Position numbers and translations under genes: made by a program. DNA of 64,000 bases from Trichomonas vaginalis G3 (lineage: Eukaryota > Parabasalia > Trichomonadida > Trichomonadidae). Where the stretch lies: the NCBI RefSeq assembly GCF_026262505.1, contig NC_067207.1:10384082-10448081 (forward strand), read 5' to 3'. Below, piece after piece: positions 10,435 through 21,325 of this stretch. The notes under the pieces are model-generated. The model saw only the letters and a program-made list of their open reading frames with translations, was not told where the DNA came from and did not search any database. Numbering within the stretch: the stretch's first letter is position 1; every line of letters begins with the position of its first letter.

Positions 10435-13400
10435 TTAATCGGAATCGGATAATTCGATGTTCATAAGCTCATTATATTTCTTATCTATGTCAATGCTTGG
10501 AATTGACTCTTCTTCATCTTTGTCATCATCTTTCAGTAAGTCTTTAATCTTTTGGTAATCAAAGACATGGTCTTTCTCTAAAACAATATCTTCATTTTCT
10601 GAAGATTTGTTTAATTCATCATCAATTTGGGTAATAACTTTATCAATCTCTTCTTTCTGACTTATATTCGATTCATTTTTATGTTCTGAATGGTCAGAAT
10701 CCGATGCAGCCGCTTCTATAGTTAAATTCAATAAATCATTTTCATCATCACTTGATGCATTGATAGGAAGAATTGTATTTGAATTATTTTCCTTCTTTAA
10801 TTCACCAGAACTTGATAAAGTTGGCGATTTTTCTTCCTTTTTATCAATTTTTGGAATATTTAATTCAAATTTAAGAAATTCTTCGTCTTCTTCTTCAGGA
10901 TTGAATAAAATCTTTGGCATTGGCTTTGTTAGTAAGTCAGCAATGGCATTATCTGGTTTTGTTTCTTCATCTGAATCACTTCTTGCAAAATCAAAAGTCT
11001 TTTTAGTTCTTACTGGAGGAGGAGTTGTTTTAACAGGAGAACTGAACACAGAAGCTGTTGTTTCTGTTTTTTCTTGTGGTGGATTCGAAATAATTTTTTT
11101 TTCTGGGGAAATTGGGACTTCTTTAGTTGGAGATTTGATTTCTAATTTGGTGTTTTCAAGAACTGTGCTTTTCTGAGGAGATTTTTGAGGTTTTGGAGAA
11201 GTTTTGATTTCTGTTTCGTTTTTATCTGTTTCTTCTGCATTCCATTTGGAATTTTTAACACAAAACTCTTCGATTTCATCAGAATCAGAGCTTAATTTCT
11301 TTAATGATGGAATTTTTGTATTTTCGCTTTGTTTTGGAGCAAAAGTAAATCCATCATCACTTTCTGATTCAGTACTCCATCCAACACCATTATTAGTAAT
11401 TGTTGTCTGAGCAATTCCTCTTGCTTTGCTTTCTGCAATTAGATTTTGAATTTCTTCTTCAGAAGCTTCATCATCAATAGGAACAGGGACTTTAGATCTA
11501 ATTGTATATGTCTCTGGTTCACTTTCTTCTTCTGTTTCTTGAGTTTTTGGTTTTGGAGAAAGAGATTTCAAAAGATTTTCCTCAGAATTGGTCAATAAGT
11601 TGCTATTCTTGCTCACCATGTCCATTCTTGATGGTTTCATCGGTGAAATTGTCACTTCATTCGATGAATTTGAATTTAATTTAGTTGGAGAAAGTTTTGA
11701 AGGAGTTTGGTTCGAAACACTCTTTATTGGCGATGGGTGGATCTCTGTGTTATCTAAATTGATCCGAGTTGTCATCATCAAATCGTCATTATCAATGTTA
11801 TTTTGGAATTCCGCTCTTTTTTGCTTTAAATAAGCTCCAATTTTGAATTCTTCTTCAAATGATGGCTCAGAATCTGCGTTTTCGTCATCGGCCGAATCAT
11901 TCAAGTATTTGTGGATATCTTCGCCTTCATCTTCAGATTCTGAACTTTGGATAGGCATAAACTCTATTCTTGGAGCTGGTTGACGGGAAGGAGATGGAAT
12001 ATTTGAAACTTTCTTTGATTCTTGCTTCGGAGAGCTGATAGGAGATGATACATTAGAAGGAATCTTTGTTTCTTGTTTGGTAGATCTTATAGGAGAGGAG
12101 AATTTAGGATTAATTTTTGATTCTTGCTTTGGAGAACGAATTGGAGATGATAAACCAGATAGATTTGCTTTAAACTCTTTAGATTTCTTTAATTCGTTTA
12201 CTTCTTTTTCAATATCAGAGCTATTAAATACAATATTTGTATTTTGTTGTTTGTTTTGCCTCATTTGAGCAATATCTAATTCTATATCTAACTGGCTATC
12301 ATTTTTGCTTACTTGTGGTACAGGACTTTGCTTCTTTGGAGAAGAGATTCTGTTAACTCTTCTTTCTGTGATTTCTTTATCAACATCATCGCTTTCCTTA
12401 TCATCAAATTCTGTTTGTATTATCATCCTTGCACCTTGGCGACGTCTAGCAGCTTCAAGAACAGAACGCAAAGCAAGATCTTTTTCTAAATTATCGCCTT
12501 CATCAATTTCATCGTCTAAATACATTTGAGATGCTTTTGCTGTCACGGTTACTTGAGATGGTTTCTTTGCAACAAGGTCTTTTACGTTGGAAATTAATTC
12601 ATCAATTGAATCATCGCTATTTGTAGACAATGGCTTATTAATAGCAGGCTTCTGTTGAATATTTTTCTGAGTTTGCTGTATTTTGATCTCCTTCTTTGGT
12701 TTTTCTTCTGGAATATTATCAAAATCTGAATCTGATGATTTATTTAATTGACTTAACTTACTCTTTGTAACTTTTTTACTTTCTTCAATTAACTCATGAG
12801 TGTAGGCAACTAAAATATCGTCATCTTCTGATGAATCTGTGTAAATTGGAGTTGCTTGAACTTCTTCTGTAACCAAATTAGTCTTTTTCGATTTCTTTTT
12901 GTCTTTTTCGTACAATCCAGGTCTTGATTGTTTCTTGGAACCTTTTTTGTTTTCTATTGAAACTGAATTTTGGGCTGCAGAAAATTTTAGCGTACCTTTT
13001 GACCCGGATTGCCCAATAGATCCCTTGTTACTACTTGAATTTCGTGTATCTCTTTTCAAGAGTGAATTTATTATTCGACTTTTCCAAATATTGAAAAATT
13101 TACGTATTTTCCTCGAATCACGTTGAGTTTCGAACTTTTTCGCAAGCATAAACAATTGAAACTGGGATTCAATTGTTCCATTATTTGAAGGTAAATTTAG
13201 AACTGTTTTTTCTGATTTTCTTGGAGAACTTTGTCTAATAAGAGCAACTATATTTCTTTTTCTACTTGTGAAGATAATCTCATCGTCGTCATATAAGTTA
13301 TCTTGATTTGATGATGCTTTTTTCGTTGTTTTAGACTTCTTTGTTTTCTTATTTGTTGGTTTTGATGGTACAATTGATGATTTTCTACCTCTATCACCAT

Positions 13401-13470
13401 ATATCAACATGCTTTCGTTCTCAAAATCATTTTGTAATTTTCGAAGCTTTGAAATCAATTCATTAGACAT
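10435..13470 (-). CDS. Long acidic, serine-rich, disordered protein of unknown function
   Basis: 1011 residues, almost wholly Ser/Glu/Asp/Lys-rich with many SSDSD-like acidic clusters, as in casein-kinase-2 substrates, and S/T-P sites. About residues 430-490 contain three imperfect copies of a unit with the core SSPIRSPKQESK. The only less disordered part is near residues 105-135, where RKIRKFFNIWKSRII has the W-K-R pattern of an Sfi1-type or IQ-like helix; one copy is too little to assign the family. No catalytic domain is visible. The start is the first ATG of the frame, close to TCA-type initiators. Such proteins are often nuclear or cytoskeletal scaffolds; I do not recognise this one. Confidence 0.8.
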   Translation of the reverse strand: MSNELISKLRKLQNDFENESMLIYGDRGRKSSIVPSKPTNKKTKKSKTTKKASSNQDNLYDDDEIIFTSRKRNIVALIRQSSPRKSEKTVLNLPSNNGTIESQFQLFMLAKKFETQRDSRKIRKFFNIWKSRIINSLLKRDTRNSSSNKGSIGQSGSKGTLKFSAAQNSVSIENKKGSKKQSRPGLYEKDKKKSKKTNLVTEEVQATPIYTDSSEDDDILVAYTHELIEESKKVTKSKLSQLNKSSDSDFDNIPEEKPKKEIKIQQTQKNIQQKPAINKPLSTNSDDSIDELISNVKDLVAKKPSQVTVTAKASQMYLDDEIDEGDNLEKDLALRSVLEAARRRQGARMIIQTEFDDKESDDVDKEITERRVNRISSPKKQSPVPQVSKNDSQLDIELDIAQMRQNKQQNTNIVFNSSDIEKEVNELKKSKEFKANLSGLSSPIRSPKQESKINPKFSSPIRSTKQETKIPSNVSSPISSPKQESKKVSNIPSPSRQPAPRIEFMPIQSSESEDEGEDIHKYLNDSADDENADSEPSFEEEFKIGAYLKQKRAEFQNNIDNDDLMMTTRINLDNTEIHPSPIKSVSNQTPSKLSPTKLNSNSSNEVTISPMKPSRMDMVSKNSNLLTNSEENLLKSLSPKPKTQETEEESEPETYTIRSKVPVPIDDEASEEEIQNLIAESKARGIAQTTITNNGVGWSTESESDDGFTFAPKQSENTKIPSLKKLSSDSDEIEEFCVKNSKWNAEETDKNETEIKTSPKPQKSPQKSTVLENTKLEIKSPTKEVPISPEKKIISNPPQEKTETTASVFSSPVKTTPPPVRTKKTFDFARSDSDEETKPDNAIADLLTKPMPKILFNPEEEDEEFLKFELNIPKIDKKEEKSPTLSSSGELKKENNSNTILPINASSDDENDLLNLTIEAAASDSDHSEHKNESNISQKEEIDKVITQIDDELNKSSENEDIVLEKDHVFDYQKIKDLLKDDDKDEEESIPSIDIDKKYNELMNIELSDSD

Positions 13471-14135
13471 TGTGACCGTTTAAAATTTTACATGATTTTT
13501 ACAATGACTTATCTAGATTGTATGTATCAAGAACACATAGCTCTGAATTTTTTTGGACTAATGAGAACAAGCATATCATTATATTTTCAGCGAAATACTA
13601 TAGAAAACGCAAATTTCATTCTTTTTTCCCTACATATTCTGGATATATTGAAATAATAATACAATCTCATCGTCATCATATAGGTTATCTTAATTTTTTT
13701 CCCCTATTAGATGTTATCCTTCTCATTCTATAACATTTGGTGGTTAGTTAATTGTTTCGAAATTGCAGCATCTTTTCATTTTATACATTGATTATTATTG
13801 ATTGGAGGAATAAAAATACAAATACACGCTTTTCAATTAATCTCTCAATATTGGGACTCAAATTTCAGAAAATTTATGAAGAAGATTTTTGTATCAGTGC
13901 TATAAATAAGATAAAAAGTTTTATATAAAATTGTATTTTATGCCACATTCAAAATTTTGAATATCATCTCAAAAGTGTCCCAAAAACAGTCCATTATGGT
14001 GCGAGACATTCTATATGCAAAAACCACAAAAGTGAATAGCAATTTTGGATAAAAATTTATCTAAAAAATTAATGAAAAAACATTCTTTGTCTTTCAGTGT
14101 CCACATCCTATATCAACATAAATATTTTTTGAATA
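13471..14135. other. AT-rich intergenic stretch, no gene seen
   Basis: Between the divergent disordered-protein gene and the decayed gene at 14136. A short stretch near 13660-13695 resembles the 5' part of the neighbouring gene (ATCTCATCGTCATCATATA-like), perhaps a small duplication. Nothing else stands out. Confidence 0.5.
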
Positions 14136-15158
14136 GTGATATTAACATCTGGTAGATTCATCAAAAAAACTGGCCCAATTCCTTTTTCTCATCATGAGTG
14201 GAAAGATTTCTATGATTCTTTTATTCAATACATTTCATACAAGAGTAAATCAGAAAATCTCGATATTGTTGCAGAACAAAGCTATTATATCTCTCGTTGT
14301 CTTTTTATTTCTCATAATACTGTTGGTGCAGTTCGCATCACAGATACAGAAAGCGACAGGCTCAAATTTCTCATTGAAACAAGTATAGTTCATAAATGTG
14401 GACACATTAACGATAAGGGTGGGTCGGTATACATCAAATTAAACAAAGGAGAATGTATTCAATACAGAATCTGCAGTTTTGGATCTGATTCATCAGGTTC
14501 TGGTGCTTATTGTGAAATTTGGGTTTCAACTTCATCTCCATATATCAATAATGTTCTTGATTCAACAATAACTGCAAGTGGTGATGAAAATAACAAAGGA
14601 TTCAACAATGTTGATTTGATATATGGTAAAATAAATATTAAATCAATTAATATTTCATATTCAAAGCTTAAGATCAGAAATTTCTATTATTGTAAGTGTA
14701 GTTATAGCTCAAACATTTCATATTCAACATTTTCAAACTGTTTGTCCATATCTACAACTAGCTCTGAAGCATCTCATGAAGGAACATCTTATTCACCAAA
14801 ATATCAAATATTTTTTTGTCATTACTTCAAAAATGAATGCCATATATTAATTGGCACTTATAATAATCTCTATATTAATAATTGAAGTTTTTATAATAAC
14901 ATGATCCATGGATGTTATTTTAAACTTTATAATAGCAAGCAAATGCAAGTAAGAGGGTGTTATTTCGACATTTCGGAACCTGGTATATCTGGATTTGTCA
15001 TAATTTCAGAAAATGTCGAGTCAACTTATCCAAAAAATCCTCATTTATATACAGGCTTATGTTATGCAGAACTCAAATTAGTATTCCCAAACGAAAAAGT
15101 AACAAAAATAAAACTAAAAACAAGTATAGTCTGGAAATATGAGTCTTTATTATTATAA
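14136..15158 (+). pseudogene. Decayed gene of a trichomonad beta-helix-like surface protein family
   Basis: The frame opens without an ATG (first possible codon GTG), runs 249 codons, meets TGA at 14883-14885 and continues in the same frame to 15158. The two pieces together give about 340 residues. Short strand-like repeats rich in Ile, Ser, Tyr and Asn (NISYSKLKIRNFYYCKCSYS) suggest a right-handed beta-helix, as in large trichomonad families of putative surface proteins. There is neither a signal peptide nor the usual C-terminal transmembrane segment. Missing start, internal stop and missing ends all point to a relic. The family call rests on recalled resemblance only. Confidence 0.6.
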
Positions 15159-15212
15159 ATAAATAAATGAAAAATATGGCGACCCGCTCTTGAACCTTTG
15201 CCTTTACGAAAT

Positions 15213-18200
15213 TCAACTTGACAGTCTTGTCTTGTTTGAATTAAGGATTTCTTTCCAATTATATCTGGATGCATAATGAAGAGGGGTACATCCATCTTTG
15301 TCTTCAGCATCGACATCTGCACCATTTGAAATAAGAATTTCTGCAGTTTCTTTGCTATTTTTAATGGCTGCATAATGAAGAGGGGTACATCCATATTTGT
15401 CTTCAGCATTGATATCTGCACCATTTGAAATAAGAATTTCTGCAGTTTCTTTGCGATTATATCTGGCTGCCAGATGAAGAGGGGTACATCCACCTTTGTC
15501 TTTAGCATTGACATCTGCACCATTTGAAATAAGAATTTCTGCAGTTTCTTTCCAATTATTACTGGCTGCCAGATGAAGAGGGGTACATCCATCTTTGTCT
15601 TTAGCATCGACATCTGCACCATTTGAAATAAGAATTTCTGCAGTTTCTTTGCGATTATATCTGGCTGCCAGATGAAGAGGGGTACATCCATCTTTGTCTT
15701 CAGCATCGACATCTGCACCATTTGAAATAAGAATTTCTGCAGTTTCTTTGCTATTTTCTCTGGCTGCCAGATGAAGAGGGGTACATCCATCTTTGTCTTT
15801 AGCATTGACATCTGCACCATTTGAAATAAGAATTTCTGCAGTTTCTTTGCTATTTTCACTGGCTGCCAGATGAAGAGGGGTACATCCATCTTTGTCTTCA
15901 GCATCGACATCTGCACCATTTGAAATAAGAATTTCTGCAGTTTCTTTCCAATTATTACTGGCTGCCAGATGAAGAGGGATACATCCATCTTTGTCTTCAG
16001 CATCGACATCTGCACCATTTGAAATAAGAATTTCTGCAGTTTCTTTGCGATTATATCTGGCTGCCAGATGAAGAGGGGTAAATACATCTTTGCCTTTAGC
16101 ATTGACATCTGCACCATTTGAAATAAGAATTTCTGCAGTTTCTTTGCTATTTTCACTGGCTGCCAGATGAAGAGGGGTACATCCATCTTTGTCTTCAGCA
16201 TCGACATCTGCACCATTTGAAATAAGAATTTCTGCAGTTTCTTTCCAATTATTACTGGCTGCCAGATGAAGAGGGATACATCCATCTTTGTCTTCAGCAT
16301 CGACATCTGCACCATTTGAAATAAGAATTTCTGCAGTTTCTTTGCGATTATATCTGGCTGCCAGATGAAGAGGGGTAAATACATCTTTGCCTTTAGCATT
16401 GACATCTGCACCATTTGAAATAAGAATTTCTGCAGTTTCTTTGCTATTTTCTCTGGCTGCTAGATGAAGAGGGGTACATCCACCTTTGTCTTTAGCATTG
16501 ACATCTGCACCATTTGAAATAAGAATTTCTGCAGTTTCTTTCCAATTATTACTGGCTGCCAGATGAAGAGGGATACATCCATCTTTGTCTTCAGCATCGA
16601 CATCTGCACCATTTGAAATAAGAATTTCTGCAGTTTCTTTGCGATTATATCTGGCTGCCAGATGAAGAGGGGTAAATACATCTTTGTCTTCAGCATTGAC
16701 ATCTGCACCATTTGAAATAAGAATTTCTGCAGTTTCTTTGCGATTATATCTGGCTGCCAGATGAAGAGGGGTACATCCATCTTTGTCTTCAGCATTGACA
16801 TCTGCACCATTTGAAATAAGAATTTCTGCGGTTTCTTTGCTATTTTCTCTGGCTGCTAGATGAAGAGGGGTACATCCACCTTTGTCTTTAGCATTGACAT
16901 CTGCACCATTTGAAATAAGAATTTCTGCAGTTTCTTTCCAATTATTACTGGCTGCCAGATGAAGAGGGATACATCCATCTTTGTCTTCAGCATCGACATC
17001 TGCACCATTTGAAATAAGAATTTCTGCAGTTTCTTTGCGATTATATCTGGCTGCCAGATGAAGAGGGGTAAATACATCTTTGTCTTCAGCATTGACATCT
17101 GCACCATTTGAAATAAGAATTTCTGCAGTTTCTTTGCTATTTTCTCTGGCTGCCAGATGAAGAGGGGTAAATACATCTTTGTCTTCAGCATCGACATCTG
17201 CACCATTTGAAATAAGAATTTCTGCAGTTTCTTTCCAATTATTACTGGCTGCCAGATGAAGAGGGATACATCCATCTTTGTCTTCAGCATCGACATCTGC
17301 ACCATTTGAAATAAGAATTTCTGCAGTTTCTTTGCGATTATATCTGGCTGCCAGATGAAGAGGGGTAAATACATCTTTGCCTTTAGCATTGACATCTGCA
17401 CCATTTGAAATAAGAATTTCTGCAGTTTCTTTGCTATTTTCTCTGGCTGCTAGATGAAGAGGGGTACATCCACCTTTGTCTTTAGCATTGACATCTGCAC
17501 CATTTGAAATAAGAATTTCTGCAGTTTCTTTCCAATTATTACTGGCTGCCAGATGAAGAGGGATACATCCATCTTTGTCTTCAGCATCGACATCTGCACC
17601 ATTTGAAATAAGAATTTCTGCAGTTTCTTTGCGATTATATCTGGCTGCCAGATGAAGAGGGGTAAATACATCTTTGTCTTCAGCATTGACATCTGCACCA
17701 TTTGAAATAAGAATTTCTGCAGTTTCTTTGCGATTATATCTGGCTGCCAGATGAAGAGGGGTAAATACATCTTTGTCTTCAGCATCGACATCTGCACCAT
17801 TTGAAATAAGAATTTCTGCGGTTTCTTTGCTATTTTCTCTGGCTGCTAGATGAAGAGGGGTACATCCACCTTTGTCTTTAGCATTGACATCTGCACCATT
17901 TGAAATAAGAATTTCTGCAGTTTCTTTCCAATTATTACTGGCTGCCAGATGAAGAGGGATACATCCATCTTTGTCTTCAGCATCGACATCTGCACCATTT
18001 GAAATAAGAATTTCTGCAGTTTCTTTGCGATTATATCTGGCTGCCAGATGAAGAGGGGTAAATACATCTTTGTCTTCAGCATTGACATCTGCACCATTTG
18101 AAATAAGAATTTCTGCAGTTTCTTTGCTATTTTCTCTGGCTGCCAGATGAAGAGGGGTAAATACATCTTTGCCTTTAGCATTGACATCTGCACCATTTGA

Positions 18201-21086
18201 AATAAGAATTTCTGCAGTTTCTTTCCAATTATTACTGGCTGCCAGATGAAGAGGGGTACATCCATATTTGTCTTTAGCATTGACATCTACACCATTTGAA
18301 ATAAGAATTTCTGCAGTTTCTTTCCAATTATTAATGGCTGCCAGATGAAGAGGGGTCCATCCATATTTGTCTTCAGCATCGACATCTGCACCATTTGAAA
18401 TAAGAATTTCTGCAGTTTCTTTCCAATTATTACTGGCTGCCAGATGAAGAGGGATACATCCATCTTTGTCTTCAGCATCGACATCTGCACCATTTGAAAT
18501 AAGAATTTCTGCAGTTTCTTTGCGATTATATCTGGCTGCCAGATGAAGAGGGGTAAATACATCTTTGTCTTCAGCATTGACATCTGCACCATTTGAAATA
18601 AGAATTTCTGCAGTTTCTTTGCTATTTTCTCTGGCTGCCAGATGAAGAGGGGTACATCCATCTTTGTCTTCAGCATCGACATCTGCACCATTTGAAATAA
18701 GAATTTCTGCGGTTTCTTTGCTATTTTCTCTGGCTGCTAGATGAAGAGGGGTACATCCACCTTTGTCTTTAGCATTGACATCTGCACCATTTGAAATAAG
18801 AATTTCTGCAGTTTCTTTCCAATTATTACTGGCTGCACAATGAAGAGGTGTCCATCCATCTTTGTCTTTATCATTGATATCTGCACCATTTGAAATAAGA
18901 ATTTCTGCAGTTTCTTTCCAATTATTACTGGCTGCCAGATGAAGAGGGGTACATCCATCTTTGTCTTTAGCATTGACATCTGCACCATTTGAAATAAGAA
19001 TTTCTGCAGTTTCTTTCCAATTATTAATGGCTGCCAGATGAAGAGGGATACATCCATCTTTGTCTTCAGCATCGACATCTGCACCATTTGAAATAAGAAT
19101 TTCTGCAGTTTCTTTGCGATTATATCTGGCTGCCAGATGAAGAGGGGTAAATACATCTTTGTCTTCAGCATTGACATCTGCACCATTTGAAATAAGAATT
19201 TCTGCAGTTTCTTTGCTATTTTCTCTGGCTGCCAGATGAAGAGGGGTACATCCATCTTTGTCTTCAGCATCGACATCTGCACCATTTGAAATAAGAATTT
19301 CTGCGGTTTCTTTGCTATTTTCTCTGGCTGCTAGATGAAGAGGGGTACATCCACCTTTGTCTTTAGCATTGACATCTGCACCATTTGAAATAAGAATTTC
19401 TGCAGTTTCTTTCCAATTATTACTGGCTGCACAATGAAGAGGTGTCCATCCATCTTTGTCTTTATCATTGATATCTGCACCATTTGAAATAAGAATTTCT
19501 GCAGTTTCTTTCCAATTATTACTGGCTGCCAGATGAAGAGGGGTACATCCATATTTGTCTTTAGCATTGACATCTGCACCATTTGAAATAAGAATTTCTG
19601 CAGTTTCTTTCCAATTATTAATGGCTGCCAGATGAAGAGGGGTCCATCCATATTTGTCTTCAGCATTGACATCTGCACCATTTGAAATAAGAATTTCTGC
19701 AGTTTCTTTGCGATTATATCTGGCTGCCAGATGAAGAGGGGTAAATACATCTTTGCCTTTAGCATTGACATCTGCACCATTTGAAATAAGAATTTCTGCA
19801 GTTTCTTTGCTATTTTCACTGGCTGCCAGATGAAGAGGGGTAAATACATCTTTGTCTTCAGCATCGACATCTGCACCATTTGAAATAAGAATTTCTGCAG
19901 TTTCTTTCCAATTATTACTGGCTGCCAGATGAAGAGGGGTACATCCATCTTTGTCTTTAGCATCGACATCTGCACCATTTGAAATAAGAATTTCTGCAGT
20001 TTCTTTCCAATTATTACTGGCTGCCAGATGAAGAGGGGTACATCCATCTTTGTCTTCAGCATCGACATCTGCACCATTTGAAATAAGAATTTCTGCAGTT
20101 TCTTTGCTATTTTCTCTGGCTGCATAATGAAGAGAGGTACATCCATATTCGTCATTAGAATTGATATCTGCACCATTTGAAATAAAATATTCTAAAAGTG
20201 ATGAAAGATGGAAATTCGAAGAATAAACAAAACATGTGTTGATATCATTTGTTTGATCTAAGTAAACTAAAAATGATTGAAGATTATTGTATTTATAGCA
20301 CAATTCTAAATCAATGTTTATATTGTGTTCATTCATCAAAAATGTGACAAAATCGATATTGTGTGATATAATTGCATATTCCATGCATTCATTATCTGGT
20401 TTTTGTACTTTCAAGCATTCATTCAGAATGGCTTGATTTCCGCTCAAAAAAGAATATCTAAGACAATTTGGAGTGATTTCTGATTTAAATTTCGTTCTTA
20501 AGATCTTAAAACAATCAACAGATCCATAATAACAACATAGTTCAAGTAACGAAATACCTCTTGAATATGGATATAATTCACTTTTTAATTTTTGATTTTT
20601 ATCAAATCCTTCGCTTTCTGTAAAAATTATCAATGATATTTTGTCATCATACATAATAGATCTGTGAATTGTATTTTGTTCGTGAATATCAGATGAATAA
20701 TGAGAATCTTCAAAATCGTTAAATTTTTTTCTCCCATTTTCATTCAAGACTATATTGTATTCTTTGTAGAAAAGGTAGTTAAAAACTTCGTTGATTTTGT
20801 TGACCTGATTTAGATGGAATTCGTCAACAATTTGTTTGGTAATCGCTAAATATGACTTCATGAAGCAGTTGTTATAAATTGAAAGTTGAGATATTTTATT
20901 GATAATCTCACCAAGCGGAATTCGATAAGAGTCAATCAGGTTTTGTTTGATTTTGTTGTAAATTGCGTTTAATTTTTCTTCGTCATTTGTTTTCAGCCGG
21001 TACAAAGCATCGGAGACATCATTATATCCTGTAAAAATCTCCATCAATTTGTCATAATGGGCTTGGTGAGTTTCTCCCTTGGACAT
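15213..21086 (-). CDS. Giant ankyrin-repeat protein, about 50 repeats
   Basis: 1957 residues from the ATG at 21086; an in-frame TTG directly before it is not used. The first 300 residues or so are unique and resemble the DUF3447-type region found before ankyrin repeats in trichomonad proteins. From about residue 310 to the end are roughly 50 ankyrin repeats of 33 residues (99 bp), such as KETAEILISNGADVNAKDKD. Repeats fall into a few classes (ENSK, NNWK, YNRK; DGCTPLHL, DVFTPLHL, DGCIPLHL) that recur in blocks of four or six. The last repeat is followed by NSNKTRLSS. Ankyrin proteins are binding scaffolds; no enzymatic or membrane domain is seen. The near identity of repeats implies ongoing conversion or unequal exchange. 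Confidence 0.93.
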   Translation of the reverse strand: MSKGETHQAHYDKLMEIFTGYNDVSDALYRLKTNDEEKLNAIYNKIKQNLIDSYRIPLGEIINKISQLSIYNNCFMKSYLAITKQIVDEFHLNQVNKINEVFNYLFYKEYNIVLNENGRKKFNDFEDSHYSSDIHEQNTIHRSIMYDDKISLIIFTESEGFDKNQKLKSELYPYSRGISLLELCCYYGSVDCFKILRTKFKSEITPNCLRYSFLSGNQAILNECLKVQKPDNECMEYAIISHNIDFVTFLMNEHNINIDLELCYKYNNLQSFLVYLDQTNDINTCFVYSSNFHLSSLLEYFISNGADINSNDEYGCTSLHYAARENSKETAEILISNGADVDAEDKDGCTPLHLAASNNWKETAEILISNGADVDAKDKDGCTPLHLAASNNWKETAEILISNGADVDAEDKDVFTPLHLAASENSKETAEILISNGADVNAKGKDVFTPLHLAARYNRKETAEILISNGADVNAEDKYGWTPLHLAAINNWKETAEILISNGADVNAKDKYGCTPLHLAASNNWKETAEILISNGADINDKDKDGWTPLHCAASNNWKETAEILISNGADVNAKDKGGCTPLHLAARENSKETAEILISNGADVDAEDKDGCTPLHLAARENSKETAEILISNGADVNAEDKDVFTPLHLAARYNRKETAEILISNGADVDAEDKDGCIPLHLAAINNWKETAEILISNGADVNAKDKDGCTPLHLAASNNWKETAEILISNGADINDKDKDGWTPLHCAASNNWKETAEILISNGADVNAKDKGGCTPLHLAARENSKETAEILISNGADVDAEDKDGCTPLHLAARENSKETAEILISNGADVNAEDKDVFTPLHLAARYNRKETAEILISNGADVDAEDKDGCIPLHLAASNNWKETAEILISNGADVDAEDKYGWTPLHLAAINNWKETAEILISNGVDVNAKDKYGCTPLHLAASNNWKETAEILISNGADVNAKGKDVFTPLHLAARENSKETAEILISNGADVNAEDKDVFTPLHLAARYNRKETAEILISNGADVDAEDKDGCIPLHLAASNNWKETAEILISNGADVNAKDKGGCTPLHLAARENSKETAEILISNGADVDAEDKDVFTPLHLAARYNRKETAEILISNGADVNAEDKDVFTPLHLAARYNRKETAEILISNGADVDAEDKDGCIPLHLAASNNWKETAEILISNGADVNAKDKGGCTPLHLAARENSKETAEILISNGADVNAKGKDVFTPLHLAARYNRKETAEILISNGADVDAEDKDGCIPLHLAASNNWKETAEILISNGADVDAEDKDVFTPLHLAARENSKETAEILISNGADVNAEDKDVFTPLHLAARYNRKETAEILISNGADVDAEDKDGCIPLHLAASNNWKETAEILISNGADVNAKDKGGCTPLHLAARENSKETAEILISNGADVNAEDKDGCTPLHLAARYNRKETAEILISNGADVNAEDKDVFTPLHLAARYNRKETAEILISNGADVDAEDKDGCIPLHLAASNNWKETAEILISNGADVNAKDKGGCTPLHLAARENSKETAEILISNGADVNAKGKDVFTPLHLAARYNRKETAEILISNGADVDAEDKDGCIPLHLAASNNWKETAEILISNGADVDAEDKDGCTPLHLAASENSKETAEILISNGADVNAKGKDVFTPLHLAARYNRKETAEILISNGADVDAEDKDGCIPLHLAASNNWKETAEILISNGADVDAEDKDGCTPLHLAASENSKETAEILISNGADVNAKDKDGCTPLHLAARENSKETAEILISNGADVDAEDKDGCTPLHLAARYNRKETAEILISNGADVDAKDKDGCTPLHLAASNNWKETAEILISNGADVNAKDKGGCTPLHLAARYNRKETAEILISNGADINAEDKYGCTPLHYAAIKNSKETAEILISNGADVDAEDKDGCTPLHYASRYNWKEILNSNKTRLSS

Positions 21087-21264
21087 CAACCAAAAATTTT
21101 AGATGTCGTAATTTTCCATAAATTTCTCAAAACTCGATACACATTTTTACAGTCAGATTTTTCGTGAGGCTACCTTTCTCGATACACATTTTTACCGAAA
21201 GGTAGGTCCACAAGCATATCATGTGATTGATCTGCAGTGCAAAGAGGTATATTTGATCAAATAT

Positions 21265-21325
21265 AATTTGGGCCTCAGGTGGTTTCGTTTGCCCTTCGGG
21301 CAAGCACGCCACCTTCGGCCAAATT
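21265..21325. repeat. 61-bp compound hairpin 5' of the ankyrin gene
   Basis: Nested complementary arms: AATTTGG with CCAAATT, GGTGG with CCACC, and GTTTGCCC with GGGCAAGC around a TTC loop. It is strongly GC-rich against an AT-rich background and lies about 180 bp upstream of the ankyrin start. It may be a foldback insert or a structured 5' element. The small CTCGATACACATTTTTAC direct repeat lies between it and the gene. Confidence 0.7.

Noticed and set aside
10760..13126. Several plus-strand open frames opposite the long acidic protein.
   Set aside because: Shadows of Ser/Glu-rich codons; the composition is that of reverse-complemented low complexity.
15062..20176. Long minus-strand reading frames in a second frame across the ankyrin array (QMVQMSMLKTKMDVPLFIWQ repeats).
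   Set aside because: The 99-bp unit is a multiple of three and happens to lack stops in that frame; the sequence is a shadow of the ankyrin frame with no fold or start of its own.
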